NCBI GenBank assembly: GCA_002083775.1
Contig: MTEI01000006.1
Location: 126,321-190,320, forward strand
From: Rhodoferax ferrireducens
GTDB taxonomy: Bacteria; Pseudomonadota; Gammaproteobacteria; Burkholderiales; Burkholderiaceae_C
Reading direction: 5' to 3'
DNA length: 64,000 bases
Shown here: positions 20,179-29,635 of the stretch, one piece after another
Layout of the letters: the number at the start of each line of letters is the position of its first letter
Position numbering within the stretch: the stretch's first letter is position 1
Made by a program: the position numbers and the translations under genes
Notes under the pieces: model-generated
The model's database searches: none
Told to the model about the DNA's origin: nothing
What the model saw: the letters and a program-made list of their open reading frames with translations, nothing else

Positions 20179-21098
20179 GCGAGTTTCTGGACATCCTCAT
20201 CAACCCCGCTTTTTGGGTCGCGGTACTGCGCATTGCCACGCCGCTGATTCTGGGCACGCTCGGGGTGCTGTTGTGCGAGCGCGCCGGGGTATTGAACCTG
20301 GGCATCGAAGGCATCATGGTCGCCGGGGCGTTTACCGGCTGGCTGGCGGTGTATGGTGGCGCGCCTTTGTGGGCAGGGGTGATCGTGGCGGCGGCCACCG
20401 GCGCGGTGCTGGGGCTGTTGCACGCGTTTCTGACCGTTGGGCTGGCGCTGTCACAACACGTCTCGGGGCTGGGCATTACCCTGCTGGCCACGGCGCTCAG
20501 TTACTACGGCTACCGGGTGAGCTTTCCGAAAGTGTCGACGCCGCCCACCATCACCCCGTTTGCAGAGATGGCCTGGCTGCCGGTTCCCATCCTGGCCCAA
20601 CAGACTGCCATGACCCTGCTGGCGCTGCTGGCGGTGCCGCTCATCACCTACGTGCTGTTCAAGACCCCGGTCGGCCTGGCCGTGCGTATGGTTGGCGAGA
20701 ACCCGCAGGCGGCTGAAGGCCAGGGTGTATCGGTGGCGCGGGTGCGCACCGGCGCCATCGTGGCCGGTTCGGCGCTGATGGGCGTGGCCGGGTCGTTTTT
20801 GACGCTGTCGGCCTTCAACGCCTTCTTTTTCAACATGGTCAACGGGCGCGGCTGGATTTGTGTGGCGTTGGTGGTTTTTGCGTCGTGGCGGCCCGGCAAG
20901 GCGCTGCTGGGCGCGCTGCTGTTTGCTTTTTTTGATGCGCTGCAACTGCGCCTGCAGCAAGCGGGTGATGCGGTGTTGCCCTACCAGTTGTACCTGATGC
21001 TGCCGTATGTGCTGTCGATCCTGGCGCTGGTTCTGGTGGCGCGCAAGGCCAGCTACCCGCAGGCGCTGATGAAGCCCTATCGCAAGGGCGAGCGCTGA
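20175..21098 (+). CDS. Nucleoside-type ABC importer permease, subunit 2
   Basis: A 307-residue inner-membrane permease (YufQ/NupQ-like). The conserved stretch GVLNLGIEGIMVAGAFTGWL near the N-terminus and GENPQAAEGQGVSVARVR in the cytoplasmic loop identify the class. It is the last core gene of the importer; the next gene (a diguanylate cyclase) begins about 90 bases later. Confidence 0.93.
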   Translation: MSEFLDILINPAFWVAVLRIATPLILGTLGVLLCERAGVLNLGIEGIMVAGAFTGWLAVYGGAPLWAGVIVAAATGAVLGLLHAFLTVGLALSQHVSGLGITLLATALSYYGYRVSFPKVSTPPTITPFAEMAWLPVPILAQQTAMTLLALLAVPLITYVLFKTPVGLAVRMVGENPQAAEGQGVSVARVRTGAIVAGSALMGVAGSFLTLSAFNAFFFNMVNGRGWICVALVVFASWRPGKALLGALLFAFFDALQLRLQQAGDAVLPYQLYLMLPYVLSILALVLVARKASYPQALMKPYRKGER

Positions 21099-21187
21099 AA
21101 GCCAGCGGTCAAAAGATGGTGTTTTAATGACGGCCCGGTTGCCTTGTGTCCGCCGCAGCGCCGCCCAACCCCCAGAAAGCACCCCTC

Positions 21188-22519
21188 ATGCCCCTGCCTG
21201 GTCCGCTTTGTGCCACCTTGTTTCAACACCTGCCCGACGGTGTTTTCCTGATTGACCCGGCGACTTCGCGCATTCTGGAATGCAATGAGGCGGCCCTGAC
21301 CCAGCTCGGCATGCAGCGCAGCGAGGTGCTTGACCACTCGGTGCTGAGCCTGCAGACCGACATGGTGGGCATGGACCAATGGGCCAGCATCGCGCAGGCG
21401 ATTCGCGCCACCGACGGCTATGTGTTCATCGGCCAACACCGGCATAAATCGGGTGCCGAGGTTCCGGTAGAGGTCAACACCAGCCACTTCTTCCATGAAG
21501 GGCAGGAGTTTTTTCTGTCGATTGCCCGCAACATCAGTCAGCGCCTGGCGCTGGAGCGTGACCTGCACAGCCGCGACGCCCAGTTGCGTTATGCCCTGAC
21601 CGAAGCCTCTGACGGCCTGTGGGACTGGAACCTGTTGACCAATGAGGTGTTTTTCAGCCCGCAACTCGGGCGCATGCTGGGTTATGGCCCGCATGAGATG
21701 AGGCCGGTGCTCGACACCTGGAGCACCAACCTGCACCCCGAAGACGCCCAATGGGTGCGCAAGGTGCTGCAGGACCACATTGACGGCCTGCGCGGTCGCT
21801 TTAATGCCGAATACCGGCTGCGCAACCGCAACGGCCATTACCTGTGGGTGCACGACCGCGGCCGCATCTGCGAGCGTGATGCCGACGGCCATCCCACCCG
21901 CATGGTGGGCATGGTGCACAACATCACCGACCAGAAAACCACCGAGCTCACCCTGCAGGCCATGGCCTCGCATGACCCGCTCACCGGGCTGCTGAACCGG
22001 CGCGAATGCGACCTGGTACTGGGCCGCCAGCTGGAGCTGTGCCGCAGGCTCGATGTGCCGCTGGGCATGTGCTTCTTTGACCTGGACCATTTCAAGAACG
22101 TCAACGACGAATATGGCCATGCCGTGGGCGACAAGGTGCTGCAACGCATCGCCCAGACCATTGCCCACGACATCCGCAGCACCGACCATCTGTTCCGCTG
22201 GGGCGGTGAAGAGTTTCTGGTGCTGTGCGTCGACACCACCGAACACGACATGCTGGTACTGGCAGAAAAGCTGCGCACCAGAATTGCCGACCTGGATTGG
22301 CATGACATCGGCCGCCTGCCCACCATGACCTGCAGTTTTGGTGTGGCCGTGTTCCCTGCGCATGCCGACAGCGCCGAGAACCTGTTTCTGGCCGCCGACT
22401 CGGCGCTGTACCAGGCCAAGGCGCTGGGGCGCAACCGGGTGGAGCGCGCGCCCACCCTGGCCCACGTGTCGCACCCTTACCCCAAGCAGCGCACAACCCG
22501 ACCTGCAGACCTGGACTAA
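21188..22519 (+). CDS. Soluble PAS-PAS diguanylate cyclase
   Basis: A 443-residue protein without membrane helices. Two PAS domains (about residues 5-120 and 125-250; second with DGLWDWNLLTNEVFFSPQLG) precede a GGDEF domain (about 260-425). The catalytic motif is GGEEF (RWGGEEFLVLC), with the RxxD inhibitory site RSTD five residues upstream, so it should synthesise cyclic-di-GMP and be product-inhibited. The ATG at 21188 is chosen; a GTG at 21146 is also in frame. It follows the importer and precedes codA on the same strand, but a regulatory link is not shown. Confidence 0.88.
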   Translation: MPLPGPLCATLFQHLPDGVFLIDPATSRILECNEAALTQLGMQRSEVLDHSVLSLQTDMVGMDQWASIAQAIRATDGYVFIGQHRHKSGAEVPVEVNTSHFFHEGQEFFLSIARNISQRLALERDLHSRDAQLRYALTEASDGLWDWNLLTNEVFFSPQLGRMLGYGPHEMRPVLDTWSTNLHPEDAQWVRKVLQDHIDGLRGRFNAEYRLRNRNGHYLWVHDRGRICERDADGHPTRMVGMVHNITDQKTTELTLQAMASHDPLTGLLNRRECDLVLGRQLELCRRLDVPLGMCFFDLDHFKNVNDEYGHAVGDKVLQRIAQTIAHDIRSTDHLFRWGGEEFLVLCVDTTEHDMLVLAEKLRTRIADLDWHDIGRLPTMTCSFGVAVFPAHADSAENLFLAADSALYQAKALGRNRVERAPTLAHVSHPYPKQRTTRPADLD

Positions 22520-22571
22520 TTCATGGCAGCCGTAACACCCCGAAAGATGAAACCCGGCTGTCATTGCGGGC

Positions 22572-22663
22572 TTGACCACCACAACGCCCGGGATGACCAC
22601 CACCACAACGCCCGGGATGACCACCACCACAACGCCCGGGATGACCACCACCACATTACCCCG
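22572..22663 (+). repeat. 24-bp tandem repeat at the 5' end of the deaminase gene
   Basis: Units ATGACCACCACCACAACGCCCGGG occur at 22593-22616 and 22617-22640, flanked by partial units (from 22571, and 22641 to about 22663). It directly follows TGTCATTGCGGGCTTGAC (about 22559), so it grew out of a REP-like element. Each unit carries an in-frame ATG and encodes MTTTTTPG, extending the deaminase frame upstream by up to 33 codons. Confidence 0.88.
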
Positions 22664-22670
22664 TATTTCC

Positions 22671-23945
22671 ATGCTTGACTTGCTGATTCACAATGCCTCG
22701 TTGCCAGATGGGCGCACCGCCATGTCGGTCGCCGTGCAAGGCGGCCAGATCGTGGCCGTAGCCGCTGGCCTGCAAGCGCCCGCGCACCAAACGCTGGATG
22801 CACAAGGCCAGCTGCTGAGCCCACCATTTGTCGACCCGCACTTTCACATGGACGCCACGCTGAGCTACGGCCTGCCGCGTGTCAACCAGAGCGGCACGCT
22901 GCTCGAGGGCATTGCGCTGTGGGGTGAACTCAAACCGCTGCTCACGGCAGATGCGCTGATGGAGCGCGCCCTGGCCTACTGCGACTGGGCAGTAGCCAAA
23001 GGCCTGCTGGCCATTCGCACCCATGTCGACGTGTGTGACGACCGTCTGCTGGCTGTCGATGCGCTGCTGGAAGTCAAACGCCAGGTGGAGCCGTACATCG
23101 ATATGCAACTGGTGGCCTTCCCGCAGGACGGTGTGCTGCGCGCGCCCAACGCCCTGGCCAACCTGCACCGCGCGCTGGACAAGGGTGTGGACGTGGTCGG
23201 TGGCATTCCGCACTTTGAGCGCACGTCTGAACAGGGTGCCGCCAGCGTCAAGCTGCTGTGCGAAATCGCCGCCCAGCGTGGCCTGCGCGTCGACATGCAT
23301 TGCGACGAGTCCGACGATCCGCACTCACGTCATGTCGAAACCCTGGCGTTTGAGACCCAGCGTCTGGGCCTGCAAGGCTTGGTGACCGGCTCGCACCTGA
23401 CGTCCATGCACAGCATGGACAACTATTACGTCAGCAAATTGATCGCCTTGATGGCAGAGAGCCAGTTACACGCGGTGGCCAACCCGCTGATCAATATCAC
23501 CCTGCAAGGTCGCCACGACAGCTACCCCAAACGCCGTGGCATGACCCGCGTGCCCGAGCTGCTGGCCGCTGGCATCAACGTCGCCTTTGGCCACGACTGC
23601 GTGATGGACCCGTGGTACAGCCTCGGCAGTGGCGACATGCTCGAAGTCGCGCACATGGGCCTGCATGTGGCGCAAATGACCAGCCAGGCCGCCATGCGCC
23701 AGTGTTTTGACGCGGTGACAGTCAACGCCGCCCGCGTGATGGGGCTGGACAACTACGGCATTGCGCCCGGTTGCCACGCCGACCTGGTGCTGCTGCAGGC
23801 GCGTGACCCGGTGGAAGCGCTTCGCCTGCGCGCCACCCGGCTCAAGGTTTTCAGGCGCGGCCAACTGCTGGCCGAATCACCGGCAGCCTGCAGCACGCTG
23901 CACCTGCCGGGGCGGCCCGGGCAAACTGACTGGATGGCCAACTGA
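22671..23945 (+). CDS. CodA-like nucleobase deaminase
   Basis: A 424-residue amidohydrolase closely patterned on E. coli cytosine deaminase: DPHFHMDAT metal site, LVAFPQDG, HCDESDD, GSHLTSMHSM and FGHDCVMDPWYSLGSGDM. It should deaminate cytosine or a related base to uracil, feeding preTA. The residue after the metal-binding Asp is Cys (GHDC) where E. coli CodA has Asp314 (GHDD), a substrate-contacting position, so specificity may differ (isocytosine, 5-methylcytosine or another base are alternatives). The ATG at 22671 starts the conserved part but has no good Shine-Dalgarno sequence; the frame is open through the tandem repeat upstream. Confidence 0.85.
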   Translation: MLDLLIHNASLPDGRTAMSVAVQGGQIVAVAAGLQAPAHQTLDAQGQLLSPPFVDPHFHMDATLSYGLPRVNQSGTLLEGIALWGELKPLLTADALMERALAYCDWAVAKGLLAIRTHVDVCDDRLLAVDALLEVKRQVEPYIDMQLVAFPQDGVLRAPNALANLHRALDKGVDVVGGIPHFERTSEQGAASVKLLCEIAAQRGLRVDMHCDESDDPHSRHVETLAFETQRLGLQGLVTGSHLTSMHSMDNYYVSKLIALMAESQLHAVANPLINITLQGRHDSYPKRRGMTRVPELLAAGINVAFGHDCVMDPWYSLGSGDMLEVAHMGLHVAQMTSQAAMRQCFDAVTVNAARVMGLDNYGIAPGCHADLVLLQARDPVEALRLRATRLKVFRRGQLLAESPAACSTLHLPGRPGQTDWMAN

Positions 23946-23965
23946 GCTGACGCCAGTTTGGGCAT

Positions 23966-24015
23966 AAATATGCCTCTAGCCCTTATGAATAAAGGGCAAA
24001 TAGCTATCTATCATA
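23966..24015 (+). repeat. 45-bp hairpin repeat, forward copy after the deaminase gene
   Basis: ATGCCTCTAGCCCTTATG and AATAAAGGGCAAATAGCTATC begin 21 bases after the stop. It separates the nucleobase cluster from the signalling island that begins at 24087. Confidence 0.85.
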
Positions 24016-24086
24016 TAGTGATTTGTCACGGCTTATAGTCTCTTGACGGCTGTCGTTGGCCGAGACATCTTCCCTAAAATACGTTG

Positions 24087-25067
24087 ATGAACATACTTCG
24101 CTTTTTACCCCCGGTCATCCTCAGTCTTGGCTTGGTGGGTTGTGGCCAATCTTCTGGCCCCAGCGTCAACGCACCGCCTCAGGCCCCAGCCCCCGCGCCC
24201 GCGCCGGTGGTCAAAAAAGACATCGGGCTGGTCATGAAAACCTTGACCAACCCGTTCTTTGTCGAGATGGAAAAAGGCGCCCGGCGCGCCGAAAAAGAAC
24301 TCGGCATCAACCTCACGGTCAAGACCGCCGCGCAGGAAACCTCCATCGAGCAGCAGATCCAGCTGGTCGAAGACCTGATTGCCGCCAAGGTCAACGCCAT
24401 CGTCATCGCCCCGGGCGACTCACAACGGCTGGTTCCGGCACTTAAACAAGCGCATGACGCAGGCATCCGCATCGTCAACATCGACAACCGGCTGGACCCC
24501 GAAACGGTGCAGCAGGCGGGCCTGGCGCCGGTGCCTTTCATCAGTGTGGACAACGAGGCCGGTGCCTACAAGGTGGGTCAGTTCCTCGCCCAAGGCGTCT
24601 CCGTACCCACCGAGGCAGCCATTTTGGAGGGTATCCGCAGCGCTGACAACGCCAAACAGCGCGCCGCTGGCGCCCGCCGCGGCTTGGCAGCAAACCCGAA
24701 CATCAAGCTGGTGGCCTCAGAAACAGCCAACTGGAAGATTGACGAGGCCTACACGGTTACCCAGCAGATGTTCACCAAGCATCCCAACATCAAGCTGCTG
24801 TTTGCGTCCAACGACATCATGGCCATCGGCGCCCTGAAATATCTGCAGGAAAGCCGTCACAAAGGCGTCAAGGTGGCCGGTTTTGATGCGCTGGACGAGG
24901 CCTTGGCCGAGATCCGCAGCAAACGTCTGGCTGCCACTGTGGACCAGCAAGCGGCCGAACAGGGCTACCAGGGCATCGCCCTGGCCCTGCGTCTGGCGCA
25001 AGGCAGCACGGTGCCCTTGGTCACCCTCATCGACTCCCGCTTGATCACTGCCACCACGCTGCCCTGA
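24087..25067 (+). CDS. Periplasmic sugar-type binding lipoprotein, probable sensor partner
   Basis: A 326-residue protein with a lipoprotein signal (lipobox LVGC, Cys about residue 19), a Pro/Ala linker, then a type I periplasmic binding domain of the RbsB/Peripla_BP_4 class ([20 protein letters not shown], then [19 protein letters not shown] and NIDNRLD). No permease or ABC ATPase is adjacent. A hybrid kinase with a large periplasmic Cache-like domain starts 14 bases after the stop. This layout recalls LuxP/LuxQ and TorT/TorS, so I infer that it senses a small sugar-like ligand and presents it to the kinase. It could still serve an importer encoded elsewhere. Confidence 0.82.
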   Translation: MNILRFLPPVILSLGLVGCGQSSGPSVNAPPQAPAPAPAPVVKKDIGLVMKTLTNPFFVEMEKGARRAEKELGINLTVKTAAQETSIEQQIQLVEDLIAAKVNAIVIAPGDSQRLVPALKQAHDAGIRIVNIDNRLDPETVQQAGLAPVPFISVDNEAGAYKVGQFLAQGVSVPTEAAILEGIRSADNAKQRAAGARRGLAANPNIKLVASETANWKIDEAYTVTQQMFTKHPNIKLLFASNDIMAIGALKYLQESRHKGVKVAGFDALDEALAEIRSKRLAATVDQQAAEQGYQGIALALRLAQGSTVPLVTLIDSRLITATTLP

Positions 25068-25081
25068 ATCAGCGACCCAGC

Positions 25082-27454
25082 GTGAAGAAGCGCTCCGGTA
25101 TCACCGCCAAACTGCTGGGCTATCTGCTGGCAGTGGGTGTCTTGCCAGTGATTTTGCTGGGCGTGATTGCCTTTGAGACGTCCAAACGCATCGTGATCAG
25201 CCAGGCCGAGGCCGACAACACCCGGCTACTGGCCAGTTTTGCGTCGTACCTGAGTCTGTACCAGGACCAGATCGAAGACCTGGCGGCCAGCGTGGCCGGT
25301 AATGCCGAGATCGGGCAGGCGCTGCGCCGCGCGGACGAAAAATCAGCCGATACCTTTGATGCGCTGGAGCTGCGCGCGCGCATCGGCTACATATTGAACA
25401 GCTACGTCCGCGCCAAAGGCCTGGTGTCGCTCAACGTGTTTTCGCGCGGTGGCGCTCGTTACCAGGTGGGTGAGACGCTGGATGCCAGCCAGATTGACCC
25501 GGCTGAGGTGCATGCATTGCTGCGGCAGGCCAGTGCCACCAGCACCCCGGCACTGTGGCGCGGTGCATTTGACAACCTCAACGTCAGCTCCGAGCAGAAA
25601 AAAGTCATCAGCGTGACGCGCGCCATCCAGCATTTTTCGCCCTCTACCGGCACATCGGACGTGGTCGGGTTGCTGGTGATCAGCCTCAACAATGACATCA
25701 TGAACAGCTTTCTGCAGGGCATGCCGCTGGAGCCGGGCAGCCAGCTCATGGGCGTGGATGCGCAGGGCAACATCACTCTGCACTCCGACCCGAGCCACTT
25801 CGGCCAGCCGGTGCTGCCCGAGTTGCTGGCACTGATGCGTGCACCCATCCCGGTCACCCGGCTCACCCTGAACGGGCAGCAGGTGCTGATGCACGTCATG
25901 CCCATTCCCGGCAAACCGGGTTTTCTGGCCATGATCAAGCCCCGCGCCCCGCTCACGCAGCAAGTCAGCCAGCTGGCCGTGTTCACCTTTGGCCTGGTGC
26001 TGCTGGCCCTGCTGGCGGTGCTGACCCTGGCCTGGTCCTTTGCCCGCACTCTGGTCAAGCCGATTCGTGCGGTGTCAACAGGCTTTGGCCAGATTGCCAG
26101 CCAGTCAGCAACGCAGCCGCCCCTGCCCGTGCCGGTGGACGACGTTCCTGAAGAAATTGCCCAGCTGATTCAGGGCTACAACAGCCATCTGCTGGCCCTG
26201 CAGGCGCAGGCCGTTGCCTCGCAGGAACTGCGTCAGGCCAAAAACGAGGCCGAGGCCGCGAACCTGGCCAAAAGCCGTTTCCTGGCCACCATGAGCCACG
26301 AGATCCGCACCCCGATGAACGGCATTCTGGGCATGGCCCAGTTGCTGTTGGCACCCGGGCTCAACGACAACCAGCGCGCGGACTACGCGCGGACCGTGCT
26401 CAGCTCCGGCCAGTCGTTGCTGCGCCTGCTCAACGACATTCTGGACCTGTCCAAAATCGAGGCCGGCAAGTTCCAGCTGGACCTGACCGAGCTTGACCCG
26501 CAGGATCTGCTGGCCGACGTGCAGGCGCTGTTTGCCGGGGCCGCCAAAAACAAGTCGCTGGCGCTGGCCTGCAGCTGGCAGGGCCCCACCGGGCGGCGCT
26601 ACCGTGGCGACAGCCACCGGCTGCGCCAGATGCTGAGCAACCTGCTGGGCAATGCCATCAAGTTCACCAGTCAGGGGCAGATTCAGGTCACAGCACGCGA
26701 GATCTCGCAGGAAGGCCAGAGCGTGGTGCTGGAGTTTTCTGTGAGCGACAGTGGCCCGGGCATTGCCCCCGACAAGATAGCACTGCTGTTCAAGCCGTTT
26801 TCGCAGGCTGACAGTTCCACCACCCGGCAGTTTGGTGGCAGCGGGCTGGGGCTGTCGATCGTCAGCAGCCTGGCCAAACTGCTCGGCGGTGAGGTCGGGG
26901 TTGAAAGTGACGTGGGGCACGGTTCGCGCTTCTGGTTCAGGGTGCGCGCCGAGCTTCTCGCCGAGGCACCCGCAGTACCACGCACGCCGCGTGAGCCCGA
27001 GCCGCACCACCCGGCGCCAGCCCGGCCAACACCAGACCCCGCGCCTGCCAGCCCTGGGGCCCTGGCCATGCAGGGGCGGGTGCTGGTGGTGGAAGACAAC
27101 CCGGTGAACTGCATGGTGGTGGAAGGCCTGCTGGCGCAGATGGGCCTGGAGGCAGACACCGTGCATGACGGGCAGCAGGCGCTGGCGCGGGTACAGGCGG
27201 GCGGCCCTTATGCGGTGATCCTGATGGATTTGCAGATGCCGGTCATGGACGGTTATGCCGCCACCACCGCCATCCGCCAATGGGAGGCTGAAAGCGCCAG
27301 CCCCCGCACACCCATCATTGCACTGACAGCAGACGCGTTTGAGGAAGACCGCCAGCGCTGTCTGAGCATGGGCATGGACGACTTTTTGACCAAGCCCATC
27401 GCCCTGCGCGCGCTCGGCACCGCCCTGCAACACTGGCTGCCCCAAAGGGTATAA
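25082..27454 (+). CDS. Transmembrane hybrid histidine kinase (Cache-HAMP-HisKA-HATPase-REC)
   Basis: A 790-residue inner-membrane kinase: TM1 about residues 11-32, a periplasmic Cache-like sensor to about 297, TM2 298-321, HAMP to about 375, HisKA with His406 in [14 protein letters not shown], HATPase_c to about 625 ([13 protein letters not shown]), a Pro-rich linker, and a C-terminal receiver from about 665 (VEDNPVN, phosphoacceptor Asp in [11 protein letters not shown], Lys in FLTKPI). It lacks an HPt domain, so phosphate must pass to an external HPt or stay internal. The GTG start is 14 bases after the binding-protein gene. Its HisKA-HATPase core is strikingly like that of the kinase at 33792. 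Confidence 0.93.
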   Translation: MKKRSGITAKLLGYLLAVGVLPVILLGVIAFETSKRIVISQAEADNTRLLASFASYLSLYQDQIEDLAASVAGNAEIGQALRRADEKSADTFDALELRARIGYILNSYVRAKGLVSLNVFSRGGARYQVGETLDASQIDPAEVHALLRQASATSTPALWRGAFDNLNVSSEQKKVISVTRAIQHFSPSTGTSDVVGLLVISLNNDIMNSFLQGMPLEPGSQLMGVDAQGNITLHSDPSHFGQPVLPELLALMRAPIPVTRLTLNGQQVLMHVMPIPGKPGFLAMIKPRAPLTQQVSQLAVFTFGLVLLALLAVLTLAWSFARTLVKPIRAVSTGFGQIASQSATQPPLPVPVDDVPEEIAQLIQGYNSHLLALQAQAVASQELRQAKNEAEAANLAKSRFLATMSHEIRTPMNGILGMAQLLLAPGLNDNQRADYARTVLSSGQSLLRLLNDILDLSKIEAGKFQLDLTELDPQDLLADVQALFAGAAKNKSLALACSWQGPTGRRYRGDSHRLRQMLSNLLGNAIKFTSQGQIQVTAREISQEGQSVVLEFSVSDSGPGIAPDKIALLFKPFSQADSSTTRQFGGSGLGLSIVSSLAKLLGGEVGVESDVGHGSRFWFRVRAELLAEAPAVPRTPREPEPHHPAPARPTPDPAPASPGALAMQGRVLVVEDNPVNCMVVEGLLAQMGLEADTVHDGQQALARVQAGGPYAVILMDLQMPVMDGYAATTAIRQWEAESASPRTPIIALTADAFEEDRQRCLSMGMDDFLTKPIALRALGTALQHWLPQRV

Positions 27455-27478
27455 TTCGTCCCCCGGCAACGTTGATCC

Positions 27479-29635
27479 ATGACCCCTGTCAAACCCACCA
27501 TCCTGGCCATTGACGACACGCCCGTCAATTTGTTGACGCTGGGTGCCGCCCTCAAGCATGACTTTGACCTGCAGATGGCCACCTCGGGTGAAATGGGCCT
27601 GGAACTGGCCCGGCAAAACCCGCCTGATCTGATTTTGCTCGACATCATGATGCCCGGCATCGACGGCTTTGAGACCTGCCGCCGACTCAAGGCGGAGCCG
27701 CTGCTGGCCGACATTCCGGTCGTGTTTGTCACGGCCCTGCATGAGCAGGCGTTTGAGGTCAAGGGGCTGGCGCTGGGTGCCTGGGACTACATCACCAAGC
27801 CGATCCAGGTGGATACGGCGCGCCAACGCATTCGCAACCTGCTGGAGCGCGAGCGCCTGCGCAAGCAGGTGGCGCTGCAGCTCGACCAACTGGCGCAGGA
27901 ACTGGCTGAGCGCCAGGCCAGCACCAACAAGCTCAAACTCGCAGCCGGCGTGTTCACCACCGCCCGCGAGGGCATTCTCATCACCGATACCGACGGCACC
28001 ATCGTCGATGTCAACGAGGCGTTTTCCCGCATCACCGGCTTTGCCCGCCAGGAGGTGCTGGGCCAGAACCCGCGCATTCTGGGCTCGGGCCTGCAAAGCC
28101 CTGAGTTCTACACAGCCATGTGGCGCGAGTTGCTGACCAAGGGCCATTGGTACGGCGAGATCTGGAACCGGCGCAAAAGCGGCCAGGTGTATGCCGAGAT
28201 GCTCACCATCACCACCGTGCGTGATGAAAGTGGTCAGCCCAGAAACTTTGTCGCCCTGTTTTCGGACATCACTGCCCTGAAAGAGCACGAGACCGAGCTC
28301 AACCACATGGCGCACTACGACGTGCTCACCGGCCTGCCCAACCGCGTGCTGCTGGCCGACCGCCTGCGTCAGGGCATGCTGCAGGCCGAGCGACGCGGGC
28401 AGTTGCTGGCGGTGGTGTTTCTGGATCTGGATGGCTTCAAGGGGGTCAACGACCGCTACGGCCATGAGGCCGGCGACCAGTTGCTGATGGCGGTGGCTCG
28501 CAACATGAAAAAGTCGCTGCGCGAGGGTGACACGCTGGCCCGCCTGGGTGGCGATGAGTTTGTTGCCGTGCTGGCCGACCTGGACAACGCCGCAGCCGGC
28601 GTGCCGCTGCTGGGTCGCCTGCTGGAAGCCGCCGCCCAGCGCACCGTGTTTGGCGAACTGGCGCTGAAGGTGTCCGCCAGCATGGGCGTGACGTTTTTCC
28701 CGCAGGACGTGGACATGGAGGCCGACCAGCTGCTGCGCCAGGCTGACCAGGCCATGTACCAGGCCAAACTGGCGGGTAAAAACCGCTTTCAGGTGTTTGA
28801 CACCCAGCATGACAGCGGCATGCGCAGCCGCCATGAGAGTCTGGAGCGTATCCGCCTGGCGCTGCAAGCCAACGAACTGGTGCTGTTTTACCAGCCCAAG
28901 GTGAACATGCGTACTGGCACGGTGATGGGGGCCGAGGCGCTGATCCGCTGGCAGCACCCTGACAAAGGCCTGCTGCCACCGGCGAGTTTTCTGCCCCTGA
29001 TTGAAGACAGTCCGCTGGCCATTGAAATCGGCGAGTGGGTGATCGAGACCGCCCTGCGGCAAATCGGTCAATGGCGCAGCCAGGGGCTGCTGCTGCGGGT
29101 CAGCGTGAATGTGGGTGCGCGTCAGTTGCAGCAGAGCAACTTTGTGACCCGGCTCAGCGATACCCTGGCCAGCCACCCGGGCATCCAGAGCGGCGACCTG
29201 TCCATCGAGGTGCTGGAGACCAGCGCGCTGCAAGATCTGGCCGGGGTGTCGCTGGTGATCGCCCAGTGCAAAGACCTGGGCGTTGACTTTGCGCTGGATG
29301 ACTTTGGCACGGGCTACTCGTCACTCACTTACCTGAAACGCCTGCCGGTGTCGCTGCTGAAGATGGACCAGAGCTTTGTGCGCGATATGCTGATTGACCC
29401 GGACAACCAGGCCATTCTTGAAGCCGTGATCGGGCTGGCCCGCGCATTCCGGCGTGCTGTCATTGCCGAAGGGGTGGAAACCATCGCCCACGGCACGCGC
29501 CTGCTGGAGATGGGTTGTGATCTGGCGCAGGGTTACGGCATTGCGCGGCCCATGCCCGCGGCTGCCGTTCCCGACTGGGTGGCCAGCTGGCGCCCGGATG
29601 CAGCGTGGTCACCCCCGGGAACGGTCAGACCATGA
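27479..29635 (+). CDS. Response regulator with PAS-GGDEF-EAL output
   Basis: A 718-residue cytosolic protein: receiver (about 1-125; IDDTPVN, Asp in LLDIMMPGIDG, Lys in YITKPI), a linker coiled coil, PAS (about 155-280), GGDEF (about 285-450; LGGDEF with REGD inhibitory site) and EAL (about 465-715; EALIRWQHP, DDFGTGYSS). Both catalytic motifs are intact. It is the likely output of the upstream hybrid kinase, converting the signal into cyclic-di-GMP synthesis or breakdown. The PAS-GGDEF-EAL portion is paralogous to the 6243 protein. It overlaps the next gene by ATGA. Confidence 0.93.
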   Translation: MTPVKPTILAIDDTPVNLLTLGAALKHDFDLQMATSGEMGLELARQNPPDLILLDIMMPGIDGFETCRRLKAEPLLADIPVVFVTALHEQAFEVKGLALGAWDYITKPIQVDTARQRIRNLLERERLRKQVALQLDQLAQELAERQASTNKLKLAAGVFTTAREGILITDTDGTIVDVNEAFSRITGFARQEVLGQNPRILGSGLQSPEFYTAMWRELLTKGHWYGEIWNRRKSGQVYAEMLTITTVRDESGQPRNFVALFSDITALKEHETELNHMAHYDVLTGLPNRVLLADRLRQGMLQAERRGQLLAVVFLDLDGFKGVNDRYGHEAGDQLLMAVARNMKKSLREGDTLARLGGDEFVAVLADLDNAAAGVPLLGRLLEAAAQRTVFGELALKVSASMGVTFFPQDVDMEADQLLRQADQAMYQAKLAGKNRFQVFDTQHDSGMRSRHESLERIRLALQANELVLFYQPKVNMRTGTVMGAEALIRWQHPDKGLLPPASFLPLIEDSPLAIEIGEWVIETALRQIGQWRSQGLLLRVSVNVGARQLQQSNFVTRLSDTLASHPGIQSGDLSIEVLETSALQDLAGVSLVIAQCKDLGVDFALDDFGTGYSSLTYLKRLPVSLLKMDQSFVRDMLIDPDNQAILEAVIGLARAFRRAVIAEGVETIAHGTRLLEMGCDLAQGYGIARPMPAAAVPDWVASWRPDAAWSPPGTVRP

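Noticed and set aside
22572..22663. CRISPR or binding-site array from the 24-bp repeats
   Set aside because: The units are directly tandem without spacers, so this is a minisatellite-type array.
24087..25067. Ordinary sugar ABC importer binding protein
   Set aside because: No permease or ATPase gene is near it, and a kinase with a large periplasmic domain begins 14 bases later, so a sensory role is favoured, although transport via distant genes is not excluded.
26105..29233. 1042-codon minus-strand frame in the signalling island
   Set aside because: It is a shadow frame crossing two certain plus-strand genes, with His/Gln/Val-rich composition and no domain pattern.
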